DNA from: Bradyrhizobium sp. AUGA SZCCT0158
GTDB lineage: Bacteria > Pseudomonadota > Alphaproteobacteria > Rhizobiales > Xanthobacteraceae
Assembly (NCBI RefSeq): GCF_018130065.1
Contig: NZ_JAFCME010000004.1
Coordinates: 248,001-312,000, forward strand
Reading direction: 5' to 3'
DNA length: 64,000 nt
The notes under the pieces were generated by a model that ran no database searches, had not been told where the DNA came from, and saw only the letters and a program-made list of their open reading frames with translations. Position numbers and translations under genes: made by a program. Below, piece after piece: positions 16,332 to 26,615 of this stretch (position 1 is its first letter; each line of letters opens with the position of its first letter).

Positions 16332-17951
16332 ATGTCCGACATTGCCGTTTCAGCCGAATCGCCGTCCCGCTCGCCGCTTGCAGATGAAGTGGCGCGGCGG
16401 CGGACCTTTGCCATCATTTCCCACCCGGACGCCGGCAAGACCACGCTGACCGAGAAGCTGCTGCTGTTCGGCGGCGCCATCAACCTTGCCGGTCAGGTCA
16501 AGGCCAAGGGCGAACGCCGCAACACCCGATCCGACTGGATGAAGATCGAGCGCGAGCGCGGCATTTCGGTCGTGACCTCGGTGATGACCTTCGAGTTCGA
16601 TGGCCTCGTCTTCAACCTCCTGGATACGCCGGGCCATGAGGACTTTTCGGAAGATACCTACCGCACGCTGACGGCGGTCGATTCCGCGGTCATGGTGATC
16701 GACGCCGCCAAGGGTATCGAGGCGCGCACCCGAAAGCTGTTCGAGGTGTGCCGGTTGCGCGACATCCCGATCATCACCTTCATCAACAAGATGGACCGCG
16801 AGAGCCGCGACACGTTCGAACTGCTCGATGAAATCGAGAAGACGCTGGCGCTCGACACCACGCCGATGACCTGGCCGGTCGGCCGCGGCCGTGACTTCCT
16901 CGGCACCTACGACATCGCCACCGGCGGCGTGCGCCTGCTCGAAGGCGGCGGCGCCAAGACCGGCGCCGCGCAGCAGATCGACATCGCCGATCTCGCCGGC
17001 CGCAGCGCCAATCTCGACGTCGCCGAGGTCAAGGACGAACTCGCGCTGGTCTCGGAAGCCTGCAAGCCGTTCGAACTCGAGGCGTTCCGCGAGGGCCACC
17101 TGACGCCGGTCTATTTCGGCAGCGCGCTGCGCAATTTCGGCGTCGGCGATTTGCTGGAAGGCCTCGGGCGCTTCGCACCGGCGCCGCGCGCGCAGGAAAG
17201 CAATCTGCGCAAGGTCGAGGCAGCCGAGCCGCGCATGAGCGCCTTCGTGTTCAAGATCCAGGCCAACATGGATCCGAACCACCGCGACCGCATCGCGTTC
17301 GCGCGGCTGTGCTCCGGCAAGCTCAGCCGCGGCATGAAGGCCAAGCTGGTGCGCACTGGCAAAAACATGTCGCTGTCCTCGCCGCAATTCTTCTTTGCGC
17401 AGGACCGCTCGGTGGCGGATGAAGCCTTTGCCGGCGACGTCGTCGGCATTCCCAACCACGGCACGTTGCGGATCGGCGATACGCTGACCGAAGGCGAAGA
17501 TCTCACGTTCGTCGGCGTGCCGAGCTTTGCACCGGAAATCGTCCGCCGCGTGCGCCTGACCGATGCAATGAAGGCCAAGAAGCTGAAGGAAGCGCTGCAG
17601 CAGATGTCGGAGGAGGGCGTCGTGCAGGTGTTCCGCCCGCGCGACGGCGCGCCGGCGCTGGTCGGCGTGGTCGGTCCGCTGCAGCTCGACGTGCTCAAAG
17701 CGCGGCTTGACGCGGAATATTCGCTGCCGGTCGAATTCGAAGTCTCGGAATTCCAGCTGGCGCGCTGGATCTCGTCCGACGACCGCAAGAAGCTCGACGC
17801 GTTCATCTCGGCCAATGGATCGGGTGTTGCCGATGACGTCGACGGTGACCCGGTGTTCCTCGCCAAGAACGAGTTCTATTTGGGCTACACCAAGGAACGC
17901 GCCGAGGGCATCGTGTTTTCCCACATCAAGGATGTGAAGAAGAAGGGGTAG
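16332..17951 (+). CDS. prfC: Peptide chain release factor 3
   Basis: 539-residue translational GTPase that recycles RF1/RF2 from the ribosome. G1 is [12 protein letters not shown], the switch regions carry [15 protein letters not shown]3 is [14 protein letters not shown], and G4 is NKMDRES. The start was set at the ATG at 16332 ([10 protein letters not shown]); the upstream reading adds 11 residues without family support. The C-terminal domain III has [12 protein letters not shown], as in RF3. It is transcribed divergently from gdx, sharing about 85 bp that must hold both promoters. No local operon. Confidence 0.93.
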   Translation: MSDIAVSAESPSRSPLADEVARRRTFAIISHPDAGKTTLTEKLLLFGGAINLAGQVKAKGERRNTRSDWMKIERERGISVVTSVMTFEFDGLVFNLLDTPGHEDFSEDTYRTLTAVDSAVMVIDAAKGIEARTRKLFEVCRLRDIPIITFINKMDRESRDTFELLDEIEKTLALDTTPMTWPVGRGRDFLGTYDIATGGVRLLEGGGAKTGAAQQIDIADLAGRSANLDVAEVKDELALVSEACKPFELEAFREGHLTPVYFGSALRNFGVGDLLEGLGRFAPAPRAQESNLRKVEAAEPRMSAFVFKIQANMDPNHRDRIAFARLCSGKLSRGMKAKLVRTGKNMSLSSPQFFFAQDRSVADEAFAGDVVGIPNHGTLRIGDTLTEGEDLTFVGVPSFAPEIVRRVRLTDAMKAKKLKEALQQMSEEGVVQVFRPRDGAPALVGVVGPLQLDVLKARLDAEYSLPVEFEVSEFQLARWISSDDRKKLDAFISANGSGVADDVDGDPVFLAKNEFYLGYTKERAEGIVFSHIKDVKKKG

Positions 17952-17977
17952 GGACGGGCCCGCGCGGCGTCCCCACC

Positions 17978-18077
17978 TTGTCGTCCTCCGCGAAAGCGGG
18001 GGACCCAGCACGCCGCGGCCCCTCGATTATTCAACAACCGTCTCTGGGATACTGCGTCACCCGCCTCCGCGGGTGAC
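17978..18077. repeat. Two intergenic hairpin repeats
   Basis: 17978-18010 holds a REP-like hairpin (TCCTCCGC-GAAA-GCGGGGGA) followed by GACCC, a variant of the GTCGTCCCGGC family seen elsewhere in the window. 18056-18077 is a perfect 9-bp stem (GTCACCCGC/GCGGGTGAC) with a 4-nt loop. Both lie between prfC and the next gene and could act as transcript ends. Confidence 0.6.
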
Positions 18078-18246
18078 GACACCTCGCGCGTCGTTACAGC
18101 AGCGCACGCCGGCGAACAGGCGCCGATCGCGGAACTGTCGGGCATGAATGCGGGGCAGTGAACGCGCAGGGATGTGAACGCTATCAGGCTTGATCCCGAC
18201 CAAAGTGGGCACCAAGTTCACCAGAACTGCGATCGAGGCTTCTTCC

Positions 18247-18849
18247 ATGCTCCGGCTTATCGCGATCTGCCTGATCGGCATCACCATCGGCATCAACGCC
18301 GCTGACGCCCAGTCGCGGCGTCAGATCGACGCCACACCGTTTTCGCACGCGCCGTGCAGCGTGCTCGACGGCCAGCCCTGCATGCCGTCGTTCTGCAGCG
18401 TGTTCAACGATGGCCCCTGCATTCCCGAGATCGATTATCCCTACGGCCAGAACCTGCAACTGACGATCGAAAGCGTTCCGCCAAAGGACCAGGCGGCGAA
18501 ATACCGGAAGCCGGACCACGACCTCGACAGCATCGGCGACCTGTTTGCGGCGCTGCGGTCCTGCTGGACCCCGCCGCCGGCCGATAGCGCGCGCGAGGGC
18601 ATGCAGATGTCGGTGCGCTTCAGTTTCAAGCGCTCGGGCGAAATCATTGCCGCCCCCCGGCTGACCTTCGCCACCGCCGGCGTTCCGGCCGATACCCGCG
18701 CCATTTATCTGAAGGCGATCAACGCCTCGCTCGATGCCTGCAAGCCGCTGAAATTCACCGGCGAGCTCGGAGGCGCGCTGGCCGGGCGACCGATCGCGAT
18801 CCGCTACGTCGACAACCGCGATCTGAAGAAGCAAGCGGAGAAGCCATGA
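18247..18849 (+). CDS. Exported hypothetical protein (TonB/TolA C-terminal-like)
   Basis: 200-residue protein with a Sec signal peptide (MLRLIAICLIGITIGINAADAQ). It is followed by a Cys-containing stretch with CSVLDGQPCMPSFCSVFNDGPC, four cysteines likely in disulfides. The C-terminal ~100 residues (MSVRFSFKRSGEIIAAPRL ... ALAGRPIAIRYVDNR) resemble the TonB/TolA C-terminal fold, a pattern frequent in rhizobial exported proteins. The ATG at 18247 is preceded by GAGG. Function unknown; periplasmic or cell-envelope location is likely. Stands alone between repeats and nnrU. Confidence 0.6.
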   Translation: MLRLIAICLIGITIGINAADAQSRRQIDATPFSHAPCSVLDGQPCMPSFCSVFNDGPCIPEIDYPYGQNLQLTIESVPPKDQAAKYRKPDHDLDSIGDLFAALRSCWTPPPADSAREGMQMSVRFSFKRSGEIIAAPRLTFATAGVPADTRAIYLKAINASLDACKPLKFTGELGGALAGRPIAIRYVDNRDLKKQAEKP

Positions 18850-18934
18850 GGCTGATGGCGGCGGTGCGCATTGCGCTCCCGGCCCTTTAAATGATACGCG
18901 AGGTCATAACCAAAGCTGCCCAGGGAGGGACATC

Positions 18935-19519
18935 GTGGGACTGCTGGTGATGATCCTGGGCCTGATCCTGTTTCTCGGCGTCCACACGCTGACCACGCAG
19001 CGCGAATTGCGCGCACGGGTCATCGGCTCAATGGGCGAGGGCGGCTACAAGATCGGCTATGCGCTGGCCTCGGTCGCGGGTCTGGCGCTGGTCATCTGGG
19101 GCTTTGCCAATTATCGCGCTACGGGCTGGATCAACGTCTGGAACCCGCCGACGGCGTTCAAGCACATCACCGTGGCCCTGATGCTGCCCGCGATCATTCT
19201 GGTGGTCGCCTCCTACATCCGTGGCCGGATCTACACGACGCTGAAGCATCCGATGCTGACCGGAATCAAGCTATGGGCGGCCGCGCATCTGCTCGCCAAT
19301 GGCGATCTCGGCTCGATCATCCTGTTCGGCTCGTTTCTGGCGTGGGCGGTGTTCGACCGCATCTCGCTGAAACGCCGTGCAGACGCAGGCGGGCCGCCGA
19401 TACCGGTCGGCGGTCCCGGCAACGACCTGATCGCGATCGCGGTCGGGGTCATCGCCTATCTGGCGCTGGCATTTGCCTTCCATCCGGTCGTGATCGGCGT
19501 CCCCGTGGTTGGAGTGTAG
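18935..19519 (+). CDS. NnrU family membrane protein
   Basis: 194-residue protein with about six hydrophobic segments, beginning [19 protein letters not shown] and containing [21 protein letters not shown], the NnrU signature region. NnrU proteins were named from a denitrification locus but their function is undefined. The start is GTG, with the strong ribosome binding site AGGGAGG. It ends 1 bp before panB, so the two are likely co-transcribed, which does not fit a nitrogen oxide role. Confidence 0.85.
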   Translation: MGLLVMILGLILFLGVHTLTTQRELRARVIGSMGEGGYKIGYALASVAGLALVIWGFANYRATGWINVWNPPTAFKHITVALMLPAIILVVASYIRGRIYTTLKHPMLTGIKLWAAAHLLANGDLGSIILFGSFLAWAVFDRISLKRRADAGGPPIPVGGPGNDLIAIAVGVIAYLALAFAFHPVVIGVPVVGV

Positions 19520-19520
19520 C

Positions 19521-20345
19521 ATGTCAGTCCAGTCGGCCATCAGGCGCAAGACCGCGCCAGACATTCGCGCGCGCAAGAACGGCGATCCGATCGTGATGCT
19601 GACGTCCTATCACGCGCATACGGCGGCATTGGTCGATCGCTATTGCGACGTCATCCTGGTCGGCGATTCCCTCGGCAACGTCATGCACGGGTTCGAGACC
19701 ACGGTGCCGGTGACGCTCGATATGATGATCCTGCAGGGGCGTGCGGTGATGCGCGGTTCGCAACACGCGCTGGTCGTGGTCGACATGCCCTTCGGCTCGT
19801 ATGAGGCCTCGAAAGAGCAGGCGTTCCATGCCGCGGTGCGGATATTGAAGGAGACCCGTTGCGGCGCCGTCAAGCTCGAAGGCGGCGTGCGGATGGCGGA
19901 GACGGTGGCGTTTCTCAGCGAGCGCGGCGTTCCCGTGATGGGCCATATCGGCCTGACGCCGCAGTCGATCAACACGCTCGGCTCGTTTCGCGCGCAGGGC
20001 CGCGAGGAAGGCAGTTGGGGGCCGATCGAGAACGACGCCAAGGCCATTGCCGAGGCGGGTGCCTTCTCGGTCGTGATCGAGGCGGTCGCGGAACCGCTGG
20101 CCCGCAAGATCACCGAAAGCATCGCCATTCCGACCATCGGCATCGGCGCCAGTGCAGCCTGCGACGGCCAGGTGCTGGTGCTGGAGGACATGCTCGGCCT
20201 GTCGCCACGGACGCCGAAATTCGTGCGCCGCTATGGTAATCTCGGGCCCGCGATCGAGGCCGCCATTGAAGGCTACGCTACGGACGTCCGTTCCCGCGCG
20301 TTTCCCGGCCCGGAACACGTCTACGACATGAAGGCAAAGAACTGA
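19521..20345 (+). CDS. panB: 3-methyl-2-oxobutanoate hydroxymethyltransferase
   Basis: 274-residue ketopantoate hydroxymethyltransferase, first committed step of pantothenate and CoA synthesis: it adds a hydroxymethyl group from methylene-THF to 2-oxoisovalerate. Visible: [28 protein letters not shown], with the Mg ligand Asp, [18 protein letters not shown], and the C-terminal [18 protein letters not shown]. The ATG at 19521 follows GGAG; length and motifs match family norms. panC is not in the window. It sits between nnrU (1-bp gap) and an acyl-CoA synthetase. Confidence 0.94.
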   Translation: MSVQSAIRRKTAPDIRARKNGDPIVMLTSYHAHTAALVDRYCDVILVGDSLGNVMHGFETTVPVTLDMMILQGRAVMRGSQHALVVVDMPFGSYEASKEQAFHAAVRILKETRCGAVKLEGGVRMAETVAFLSERGVPVMGHIGLTPQSINTLGSFRAQGREEGSWGPIENDAKAIAEAGAFSVVIEAVAEPLARKITESIAIPTIGIGASAACDGQVLVLEDMLGLSPRTPKFVRRYGNLGPAIEAAIEGYATDVRSRAFPGPEHVYDMKAKN

Positions 20346-20355
20346 CGAGGCCAAA

Positions 20356-21951
20356 ATGGACTGGTCGCAACATCCTATTCCGGCGATGCGCCACGAGACA
20401 CGCTTCGGCGATCGCGTGGTGCCGGCGTTTGGTGAACGGCCGGGCTCCGTCTGGGCGATGATCGCCGAGGCTGCGGAGCGAAATCCGGATGGCGAGGCGT
20501 TGATCTGCGGTGATCGCCGGATGAGTTGGCGCGACGTGGCCTCTCAATCGGCACGGATTGCGGCCGGGCTTCAGCGGCTCGGATTGAGCCGCGGCGATCG
20601 TATCGGTGTGCTGCTCGGCAATCGCGTCGAGTTCGTGCTTACGATGTTCGCCGCTGCCCATGCCGGCCTTGTGACCGTGCTGCTCTCGACCCGCCAGCAA
20701 AAGCCGGAGATCGCCTATGTGCTGACCGATTCCGGCGCAAAACTTCTGATCCACGAAGCGACCCTGGCCGAGCGCGTGCCGGATGCAGGCGAGGTACCCG
20801 ATCTCCTGCATCGCGTTGCCGTCGGTGACGGCATCACCTCGCAATTCTCCGATCTGCTGGATCACGCGGCATCAGTGTCGCCTGCCGAGGTCGGCGAAGA
20901 AGACACCGCGATGATCCTCTACACGTCGGGCACCACGGGCAAGCCAAAGGGCGCAATGCTCGCGCATTGCAACGTCATCCATTCGTCGATGGTCTTCGTG
21001 TCCTGCCTGCAGCTGACCGCGGCGGACCGCTCGATCGCTGCGGTACCGCTCGGGCACGTCACCGGCGTGGTCGCCAATATCACGACCATGGCTCGCTGCG
21101 CGGGCGCACTGATCGTGATGCCGGAGTTCAAGGCCGCGGAATATCTGAAGCTGGCGGCACGGGAGCGCGTCACCTACACCGTGATGGTGCCGGCGATGTA
21201 TAATCTCTGCCTGCTGCAGCCGGATTTCGACAGCTACGAACTGTCGAGCTGGCGGATCGGCGGCTTTGGCGGCGCGCCGATGCCGATTGCGACGATCGAA
21301 CGGCTGGCCGCCAGGATTCCGGGCTTGAAGCTGGCAAATTGCTACGGCGCCACCGAGACGACGTCGCCATCGACGATGATGCCCGGCGAATTGACCGCGA
21401 GGTACATCGACAGCGTCGGCTTGCCCTGTCCCGGCGCGCAGATCATCGTCGTCGGTCCCGACGGCCACGAACTGCCGCGCGGCGAGATCGGTGAAATCTG
21501 GATCCACGGCGGCTCGGTCATCAAGGGCTACTGGAACAATCCAAAAGCAACGGCTGAAAGTTTTACCGCCGGCTTCTGGCATTCCGGCGATCTCGGCTCG
21601 ATCGATGAGGCAAACTTCGTGCGCGTGTTCGACCGCCAGAAGGATATGATCAACCGCGGCGGCCTGAAGATCTATTCCGCCGAGGTCGAGTCTGTCCTGT
21701 CAGGCCACCCTGACGTGCTCGAAAGCGCGATCATCGCCAAACCATGCCCCGTGCTCGGCGAGCGCGTCCACGCCGTTGTCGTGGTCAGGGGCGAGGCCAG
21801 CGTTGAGACCTTGCGTGCGTGGTGTGCCGAGCGGCTTTCGGATTACAAGGTGCCGGAAACCATCGACCTGACCGCCGATCCGCTGCCGCGCAACGCCAAC
21901 GGCAAGGTATTGAAACGGCAGTTGCGCGAGACCTGGGCGGCTTCGCAGTAA
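20356..21951 (+). CDS. Acyl-CoA synthetase (AMP-forming) / AMP-binding protein
   Basis: 531-residue ANL-superfamily enzyme that activates a carboxylic acid as acyl-AMP and then acyl-CoA. The P-loop motif is ILYTSGTTGKPKGAML, the A5 motif NCYGATETT follows, then GEIWIHGGSVIKGYW and HSGDLGSIDE with the ribose-binding Asp, and the C-terminal lysine region is PRNANGKVLKR. The start ATG is preceded by GAGG and lies 10 bp after panB. The substrate is not predictable; these are often medium-chain or aryl acids. Confidence 0.9.
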   Translation: MDWSQHPIPAMRHETRFGDRVVPAFGERPGSVWAMIAEAAERNPDGEALICGDRRMSWRDVASQSARIAAGLQRLGLSRGDRIGVLLGNRVEFVLTMFAAAHAGLVTVLLSTRQQKPEIAYVLTDSGAKLLIHEATLAERVPDAGEVPDLLHRVAVGDGITSQFSDLLDHAASVSPAEVGEEDTAMILYTSGTTGKPKGAMLAHCNVIHSSMVFVSCLQLTAADRSIAAVPLGHVTGVVANITTMARCAGALIVMPEFKAAEYLKLAARERVTYTVMVPAMYNLCLLQPDFDSYELSSWRIGGFGGAPMPIATIERLAARIPGLKLANCYGATETTSPSTMMPGELTARYIDSVGLPCPGAQIIVVGPDGHELPRGEIGEIWIHGGSVIKGYWNNPKATAESFTAGFWHSGDLGSIDEANFVRVFDRQKDMINRGGLKIYSAEVESVLSGHPDVLESAIIAKPCPVLGERVHAVVVVRGEASVETLRAWCAERLSDYKVPETIDLTADPLPRNANGKVLKRQLRETWAASQ

Positions 21952-22134
21952 GGTTGCCGCAAGCTCGAGCCTGATATGAAGGACTTTTCGCAATTAACTG
22001 TAAACGCTGCAATAAGTCCGCGCGTCGGCCTGCAGGGGTTCCCAATTTTTCGGATGTTGATAGTTTGTTAAGTGCGTTTATTGCCATCCCGTTATGCATA
22101 ATCATTTCTGAATTGCGTGGGGCCCTTAGTTCCG

Positions 22135-24768
22135 ATGATTGGTTCTGCGCTTCCAGCCCTGTCGCTCGCCTCAAACGTCGTCGCAAGGCGCGGTCAGATT
22201 TCGATCGCGGCTTCTGATCTGTTCGGTTTGGTCGACGCCGACGGCAATCCGATCACCCGATATACGCTGTTCGATACCAATGGCTACGGACATTGGGTGA
22301 TCAACGGGGTAGCCCAGGCCAGCAGCACGGCGATAGACATTACCGCGGCGCAGCTGTCGAAGACGAGTTATGTGTTCGGTTCTGCAGCCGAAACCCTCTA
22401 TGTGCGCATCAACAACGGCGCGGCTTGGGGTGGCTGGCAGGCGTTTACGGCCAGCCCATACGTTAACCATGCACCGGTCGTGACCACGCAGCCCATCGTG
22501 GCAATGTTCGATACGTCGCTAAACGTTTCCTACTTGTTTTCCGCCGCTGACCCGGATGGCGATGCCATCACGAAGTACCAGTTGTGGGATTCGACACCGG
22601 GATCGAAGAGCGGTCATTGGGTCGTGAACGGCGTTGCGCAAGGGACGGGCACGGCGATCGACGTGACGGCCGACCAGCTCGCCCATACGTCGTTTCACAC
22701 CGCCATCACCGGCTCTGAACTGCTCTGGGCCCGCGCATTTGACGGAGTAGCGTGGAGCGACTGGAAATCTTTTACAATCACCGTGCCGGCCGACGGCGAC
22801 TATCCGGGACCCACACCCAACCATACGCCCGTGGTTACCGCGCAAAATACCTCTGCGCTTCATGGTCAAAGCCTGGCTGCTTCGGCCTTGTTCTCCGCGC
22901 AGGATATCGATGGCGACGCGATCACCTGGTATGAGGTATGGGACTCGACGGACGGCGCCTCGAGTGGAAGCTGGGTTCTGGACGGCGTCCGTACGCAGAG
23001 CAAGGTCGCCATCGAAGTCGCCGCCGATCAGCTGGCAAATCTCGATTTTCTAAGCGGCTCCGGCGACGATCATCTTTGGGCCCGGGCCTTCGATGGCCGG
23101 GAGTGGAGCGACTGGATCGCGTTTCACGTCACCGCGCCGCTCAACCAGAGGCCCGTAGTAACTGCTTCCAACGTCACCGCAGCGCATGGTCAGAATTCCG
23201 TCCTGGCCACCGACCTGTTTGGCGCCACGGACGCGGATGGCGACAGCATTACGCGTTATTCGTTCTGGGACACCGAGGGCAACGGCCACTGGCTGCTCAA
23301 TGGCGTCGTGATGTCCACCAACGCCGAGATCGACATTGCGGCCGGACAACTCGCGCAGATGAGCTACGTGTTCGGCTCGGCCACAGACACGCTTTATGTG
23401 CGGGCGAATGACGGTGCCGAGTGGGGGGCGTGGCAACGGTTTACCGCGAGTCCGAACGTCAACCAGGCGCCGGTGGTGACGGTCGCGAACCGGGCGATGA
23501 TCAGTGACGATGCGGCTGCTATATCCGCGTTGGTCTCTGCAGCCGATCCCGATGGCGACAGCATCACCCGCTATCAATTGTGGGATTCGACATCCGTTCA
23601 AAATAGTGGCCACTGGGTCGTGAACGGCGTCGCGCAGGCGGCGCATGTGGCTATCGATGTTTCGGCGGAACACCTCGCGCAAACTTCGTTTCACGCCGGC
23701 ACCAACATTTCCGACCAGCTGTGGGTGCGTGCGTTCGATGGCACGGATTGGGGGGTATGGCAGCCCTTCACGATGGTCGTCACACAAGTCATGGCCCCAT
23801 TGGCCGGCCCCGCGCCCGTTGTGAGCGGCCAGGACACCGTTGCAACGCATGGCCAATCGCTTGATGCCGCGAGCCTTTTTGCGGTCAGCGGTGGCGGCCA
23901 TATGACCCGGTATGAGTTCTGGGATTCCACTTCTGGCGCCAGCAGCGGCCACTGGGTACTGAATGGCGTTGCGACGCAGAGCAATGTGGCTATCGAAGTG
24001 ACGGCTGCCGAACTTGCAAGCACTTCGTTCCAGAGCGGCTCAGGAGCGGACCAGCTCTGGGTCCGCGCATACGACGGCTTCCAGTGGAGCAAATGGTCCG
24101 AATTCCACGTCACAGCGCCGGTCGACGCGGCGCCGGTTGCCGTGGCGTCCGATTTCTCGGCCACTCACAATCAGAACATCGCGGCCTCGACGCTGTTCTC
24201 GGTCATCGACGCCGAAAACGACAGCATCGCCGCCTATCAATTCTGGGATTCGACTGCAAATCCCGCCAGCGGGCACTGGAGCGTCAACGGCGTGGCCCAA
24301 TCCGCGGGCGTGGCAATCGATGTCGCCGCCGCGCAACTTTCCCAGACCACTTTCCAAAGCGGATCCGGCTCCGATGATCTCTGGGTTCGCGTCAATGACG
24401 GAATGAAGTGGAGCGACTGGAAGCCGTTCCATGTCAATGCGCCGGTCGACCAGGCACCTGTTGTTACGGCATCCAATGTCATTGCCGCGCCGCATCAAAC
24501 CGTGGCGGCCAGCTCGTTCTTCACGGCGAGCGACCCCGATGGCGACGCCATCATCAAATATCAGCTCTGGGATTCGTCGGCGGATGCCACAAGCGGGCAC
24601 TGGACGTTGAACGGAATTGCGCAGGCTGCCAATTCGGCGATCGATGTAACCGCTGCCCAGCTGGCGGACGCCGCGTTCCATGCCGCGACGGCTCCGGCCG
24701 ATCTCTGGGTGCGGGCCAGCGACGGCACCGAATGGAGCCCGTGGCAGGAATTCCATTTGCTGGTTTGA
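22135..24768 (+). CDS. Large 8-repeat protein with Ca-binding-like loops
   Basis: About 877 residues (883 from the alternative GTG at 22117) made almost entirely of eight tandem repeats of ~105 residues. Each repeat starts like APVVTASNVTAAHGQ, then has a DxDGDxIxxYxxWD loop, GHWVxNGVAQ, AIDVTAAQL and LWVRAxDGxxWSxW. Repeats 1-3 resemble repeats 4-6 in order, showing an older three-unit duplication. The aspartate-rich loop suggests calcium binding, but it is degraded in repeat 6. No signal peptide is seen and the protein stops right after the last repeat, with no RTX or anchor domain, so it may be a shortened adhesin. Isolated; function unknown. Confidence 0.8.
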   Translation: MIGSALPALSLASNVVARRGQISIAASDLFGLVDADGNPITRYTLFDTNGYGHWVINGVAQASSTAIDITAAQLSKTSYVFGSAAETLYVRINNGAAWGGWQAFTASPYVNHAPVVTTQPIVAMFDTSLNVSYLFSAADPDGDAITKYQLWDSTPGSKSGHWVVNGVAQGTGTAIDVTADQLAHTSFHTAITGSELLWARAFDGVAWSDWKSFTITVPADGDYPGPTPNHTPVVTAQNTSALHGQSLAASALFSAQDIDGDAITWYEVWDSTDGASSGSWVLDGVRTQSKVAIEVAADQLANLDFLSGSGDDHLWARAFDGREWSDWIAFHVTAPLNQRPVVTASNVTAAHGQNSVLATDLFGATDADGDSITRYSFWDTEGNGHWLLNGVVMSTNAEIDIAAGQLAQMSYVFGSATDTLYVRANDGAEWGAWQRFTASPNVNQAPVVTVANRAMISDDAAAISALVSAADPDGDSITRYQLWDSTSVQNSGHWVVNGVAQAAHVAIDVSAEHLAQTSFHAGTNISDQLWVRAFDGTDWGVWQPFTMVVTQVMAPLAGPAPVVSGQDTVATHGQSLDAASLFAVSGGGHMTRYEFWDSTSGASSGHWVLNGVATQSNVAIEVTAAELASTSFQSGSGADQLWVRAYDGFQWSKWSEFHVTAPVDAAPVAVASDFSATHNQNIAASTLFSVIDAENDSIAAYQFWDSTANPASGHWSVNGVAQSAGVAIDVAAAQLSQTTFQSGSGSDDLWVRVNDGMKWSDWKPFHVNAPVDQAPVVTASNVIAAPHQTVAASSFFTASDPDGDAIIKYQLWDSSADATSGHWTLNGIAQAANSAIDVTAAQLADAAFHAATAPADLWVRASDGTEWSPWQEFHLLV

Positions 24769-24808
24769 GGAGCCGTCGCGCGAGGCCCGATACGCGCGCG
24801 ATCGAGAA

Positions 24809-25672
24809 TCAGAGCTTCGGCGCGCTGCCCTTCGGCATCGTATTGCGTTCGTTCTGTTCCGCGGCAAGCGCATCGTTGTCGATCGCCGCCGCGCTGATGA
24901 CGCGTTTGACATCCAGTAGCGAAAACTGCGCGATCCCGACCCGGTCTGGCGCCGTGCCCGGTATCAGCTGCACGCTCAGCACGCCGTCGCAATTGGCGCC
25001 CTTGGCTTCGCTGAGCATCGCGGCCAGCGCTTTCTCCTTTGCCTGCGCCCGTTTGACGACCGCCACGCAGCTGCCGCGGATGGTTTCGCCGTTGAGCTTG
25101 AGCGCGGCCTTGGGATCGAGCGGCTTGCCGATGGCCTCGATTGCGGTCGCTTCCTTGTACTTCGTGCCCACCGATACGATCGAGCCTTTGCGATAGATGT
25201 AATAGAGGTGCTGATCGCCGACGATGGTGGGCGCGCCGTATTTGCCCATCACCTCCTTGACCATGTCGGCTTTCGCCGGCTGCTGGTCCTTCGCAAAGGT
25301 GAGGTTGCGGGCGAGGAAATAAATGCGATTGCCGCTCGCCGGCGACGAGAAGCTGCTCGACAGCACCTCACCGTTCTGGCTGGGCCCGGGAGGAAGGCTG
25401 AAAGTCAGTGCCGAGGTGAAGCTGATCGCGGTGCTGCCGAACTTCTGCTGCTGGACGTCGGTCGTGGTGTTGGTGCGTCCCTTGAAGAACGATTCGAGCG
25501 TGGCACGCGCGGAATCAGCGGTGGAATCCGCCGAGATGCCCAAAATGTCCGGACGCTGTTTGCCGGAAAATGCCGAGTCCGGCTCCTTCGCCTTGATGTC
25601 GTAGGCTTGGGTCGCGGCGGGCAGGGCGGCGGCCCCGATGGCAAGCGTGACGACCAGGGCGCGGCAAACCAT
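24809..25672 (-). CDS. Exported hypothetical protein
   Basis: 287-residue protein with a Sec signal peptide (MVCRALVVTLAIGAAALPAA, cut near TQA-YDI). The mature part is soluble and contains a middle VMGKYGAPTIVGDQHLYYIY segment reminiscent of lipoproteins of the SmpA/BamE kind, and two cysteines (SCVAVV, NCDGVL) that may form a disulfide. No family was recognised. It is convergent with the repeat protein. Length and start look normal. Confidence 0.65.
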   Translation of the reverse strand: MVCRALVVTLAIGAAALPAATQAYDIKAKEPDSAFSGKQRPDILGISADSTADSARATLESFFKGRTNTTTDVQQQKFGSTAISFTSALTFSLPPGPSQNGEVLSSSFSSPASGNRIYFLARNLTFAKDQQPAKADMVKEVMGKYGAPTIVGDQHLYYIYRKGSIVSVGTKYKEATAIEAIGKPLDPKAALKLNGETIRGSCVAVVKRAQAKEKALAAMLSEAKGANCDGVLSVQLIPGTAPDRVGIAQFSLLDVKRVISAAAIDNDALAAEQNERNTMPKGSAPKL

Positions 25673-25931
25673 GAAGCACCTGCAAAATCAGACGAATAAC
25701 CGACAAAAATCGAACGGATTACGCCAAGCTTTGAACCGCGAAGTCAATATTCCCGGACGCTCGCGGCGTGGGACAACTCGCTTCCGGGCGCTCCCTCTAG
25801 CGTTAACGCTTTGATCCGGCTCGCTTTGCCTTGCCACCGCCATATCGTTAGGGTATCGCCGCCGCCATGCGGGGATCGGGCGCAGGGCGCCGCCGCGCGT
25901 CAGCGGCTCACCGGGGATGGGATAGCCTTAA

Positions 25932-26585
25932 GTGTCTGAATTATTTAATGAAGTCGACGAGGAGGTCCGTCGCGATCAGCTCAAGAAGCTGTGGGACCGA
26001 TATTCTCTCTTTATCATTGCAGGAGCGCTGCTGCTCATCGCCTCCGTGGGTGGCTGGCGTGGCTACCAATATCTGGAAGCCAAGAAGGCGGTTGAGGCCG
26101 GTGCGGCCTTCGACAAGGCGGCGGAGCTATCGGAAGCCAACAAGCACGCAGAGGCCGAGGCGGCGTTTGCCGAGCTGGCGGCGAAGGCGCCGGCGGGATA
26201 CCGCGTGCTGGCGCGCCTGCGCACGGCCGCGGAGGTCGCAAGCCGCGACCAGCAGGCTGCTGCCAAGATGTTCGACGAGATTGCCGCCGACCGCAGCGTC
26301 GGCGTAGCGGAACAGGATCTGGCCCGGATTCGCGCCGCCCAGTTGCTGCTGGAGACCACCTCCTATCCCGACATGAAGTCTCGCCTGGAGGCGGCAGCCG
26401 GACCGGCCGCTACCTTTCGCCATACCGCGCGCGAATTGCTGGCGCTGTCGGCCTGGCGCGCCAACGACGCGACAGCGACACGGCAATGGCTGGACGTGAT
26501 TGCCAATGACGGCGGCACGCCACCGAGCCTGCGCTCGCGCGCCGAAGCGCTGGAGGCGTTGCTTCCGCCTGTCGCAAAGAGCTGA
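25932..26585 (+). CDS. YfgM-like membrane-anchored tetratricopeptide protein
   Basis: 217-residue protein with an N-terminal cytosolic segment (SELFNEVDEEVRRDQLKKLWDRY), a single membrane helix at about 28-46 (LFIIAGALLLIASVGGWRG), then TPR-like helices (AAFDKAAELSEANKHAEAEAAF, and so on). This is the TPR_21/YfgM layout. The start is GTG. In E. coli, yfgM lies upstream of bamB and der; here der is also two genes downstream, supporting the identity. YfgM is an ancillary SecYEG-associated protein that helps periplasmic chaperones; the same role here is inferred. Confidence 0.82.
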   Translation: MSELFNEVDEEVRRDQLKKLWDRYSLFIIAGALLLIASVGGWRGYQYLEAKKAVEAGAAFDKAAELSEANKHAEAEAAFAELAAKAPAGYRVLARLRTAAEVASRDQQAAAKMFDEIAADRSVGVAEQDLARIRAAQLLLETTSYPDMKSRLEAAAGPAATFRHTARELLALSAWRANDATATRQWLDVIANDGGTPPSLRSRAEALEALLPPVAKS

Positions 26586-26615
26586 GCCGGCCAACGAGTT
26601 AAACGAGAACCGAGC

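Noticed and set aside
16350..18011. Long minus-strand open frame opposite prfC
   Set aside because: Antisense to a conserved translation factor, no recognisable product.
17978..18077. CRISPR array
   Set aside because: The hairpin repeats here and elsewhere are few, irregularly spaced and palindromic; no spacers or cas genes.
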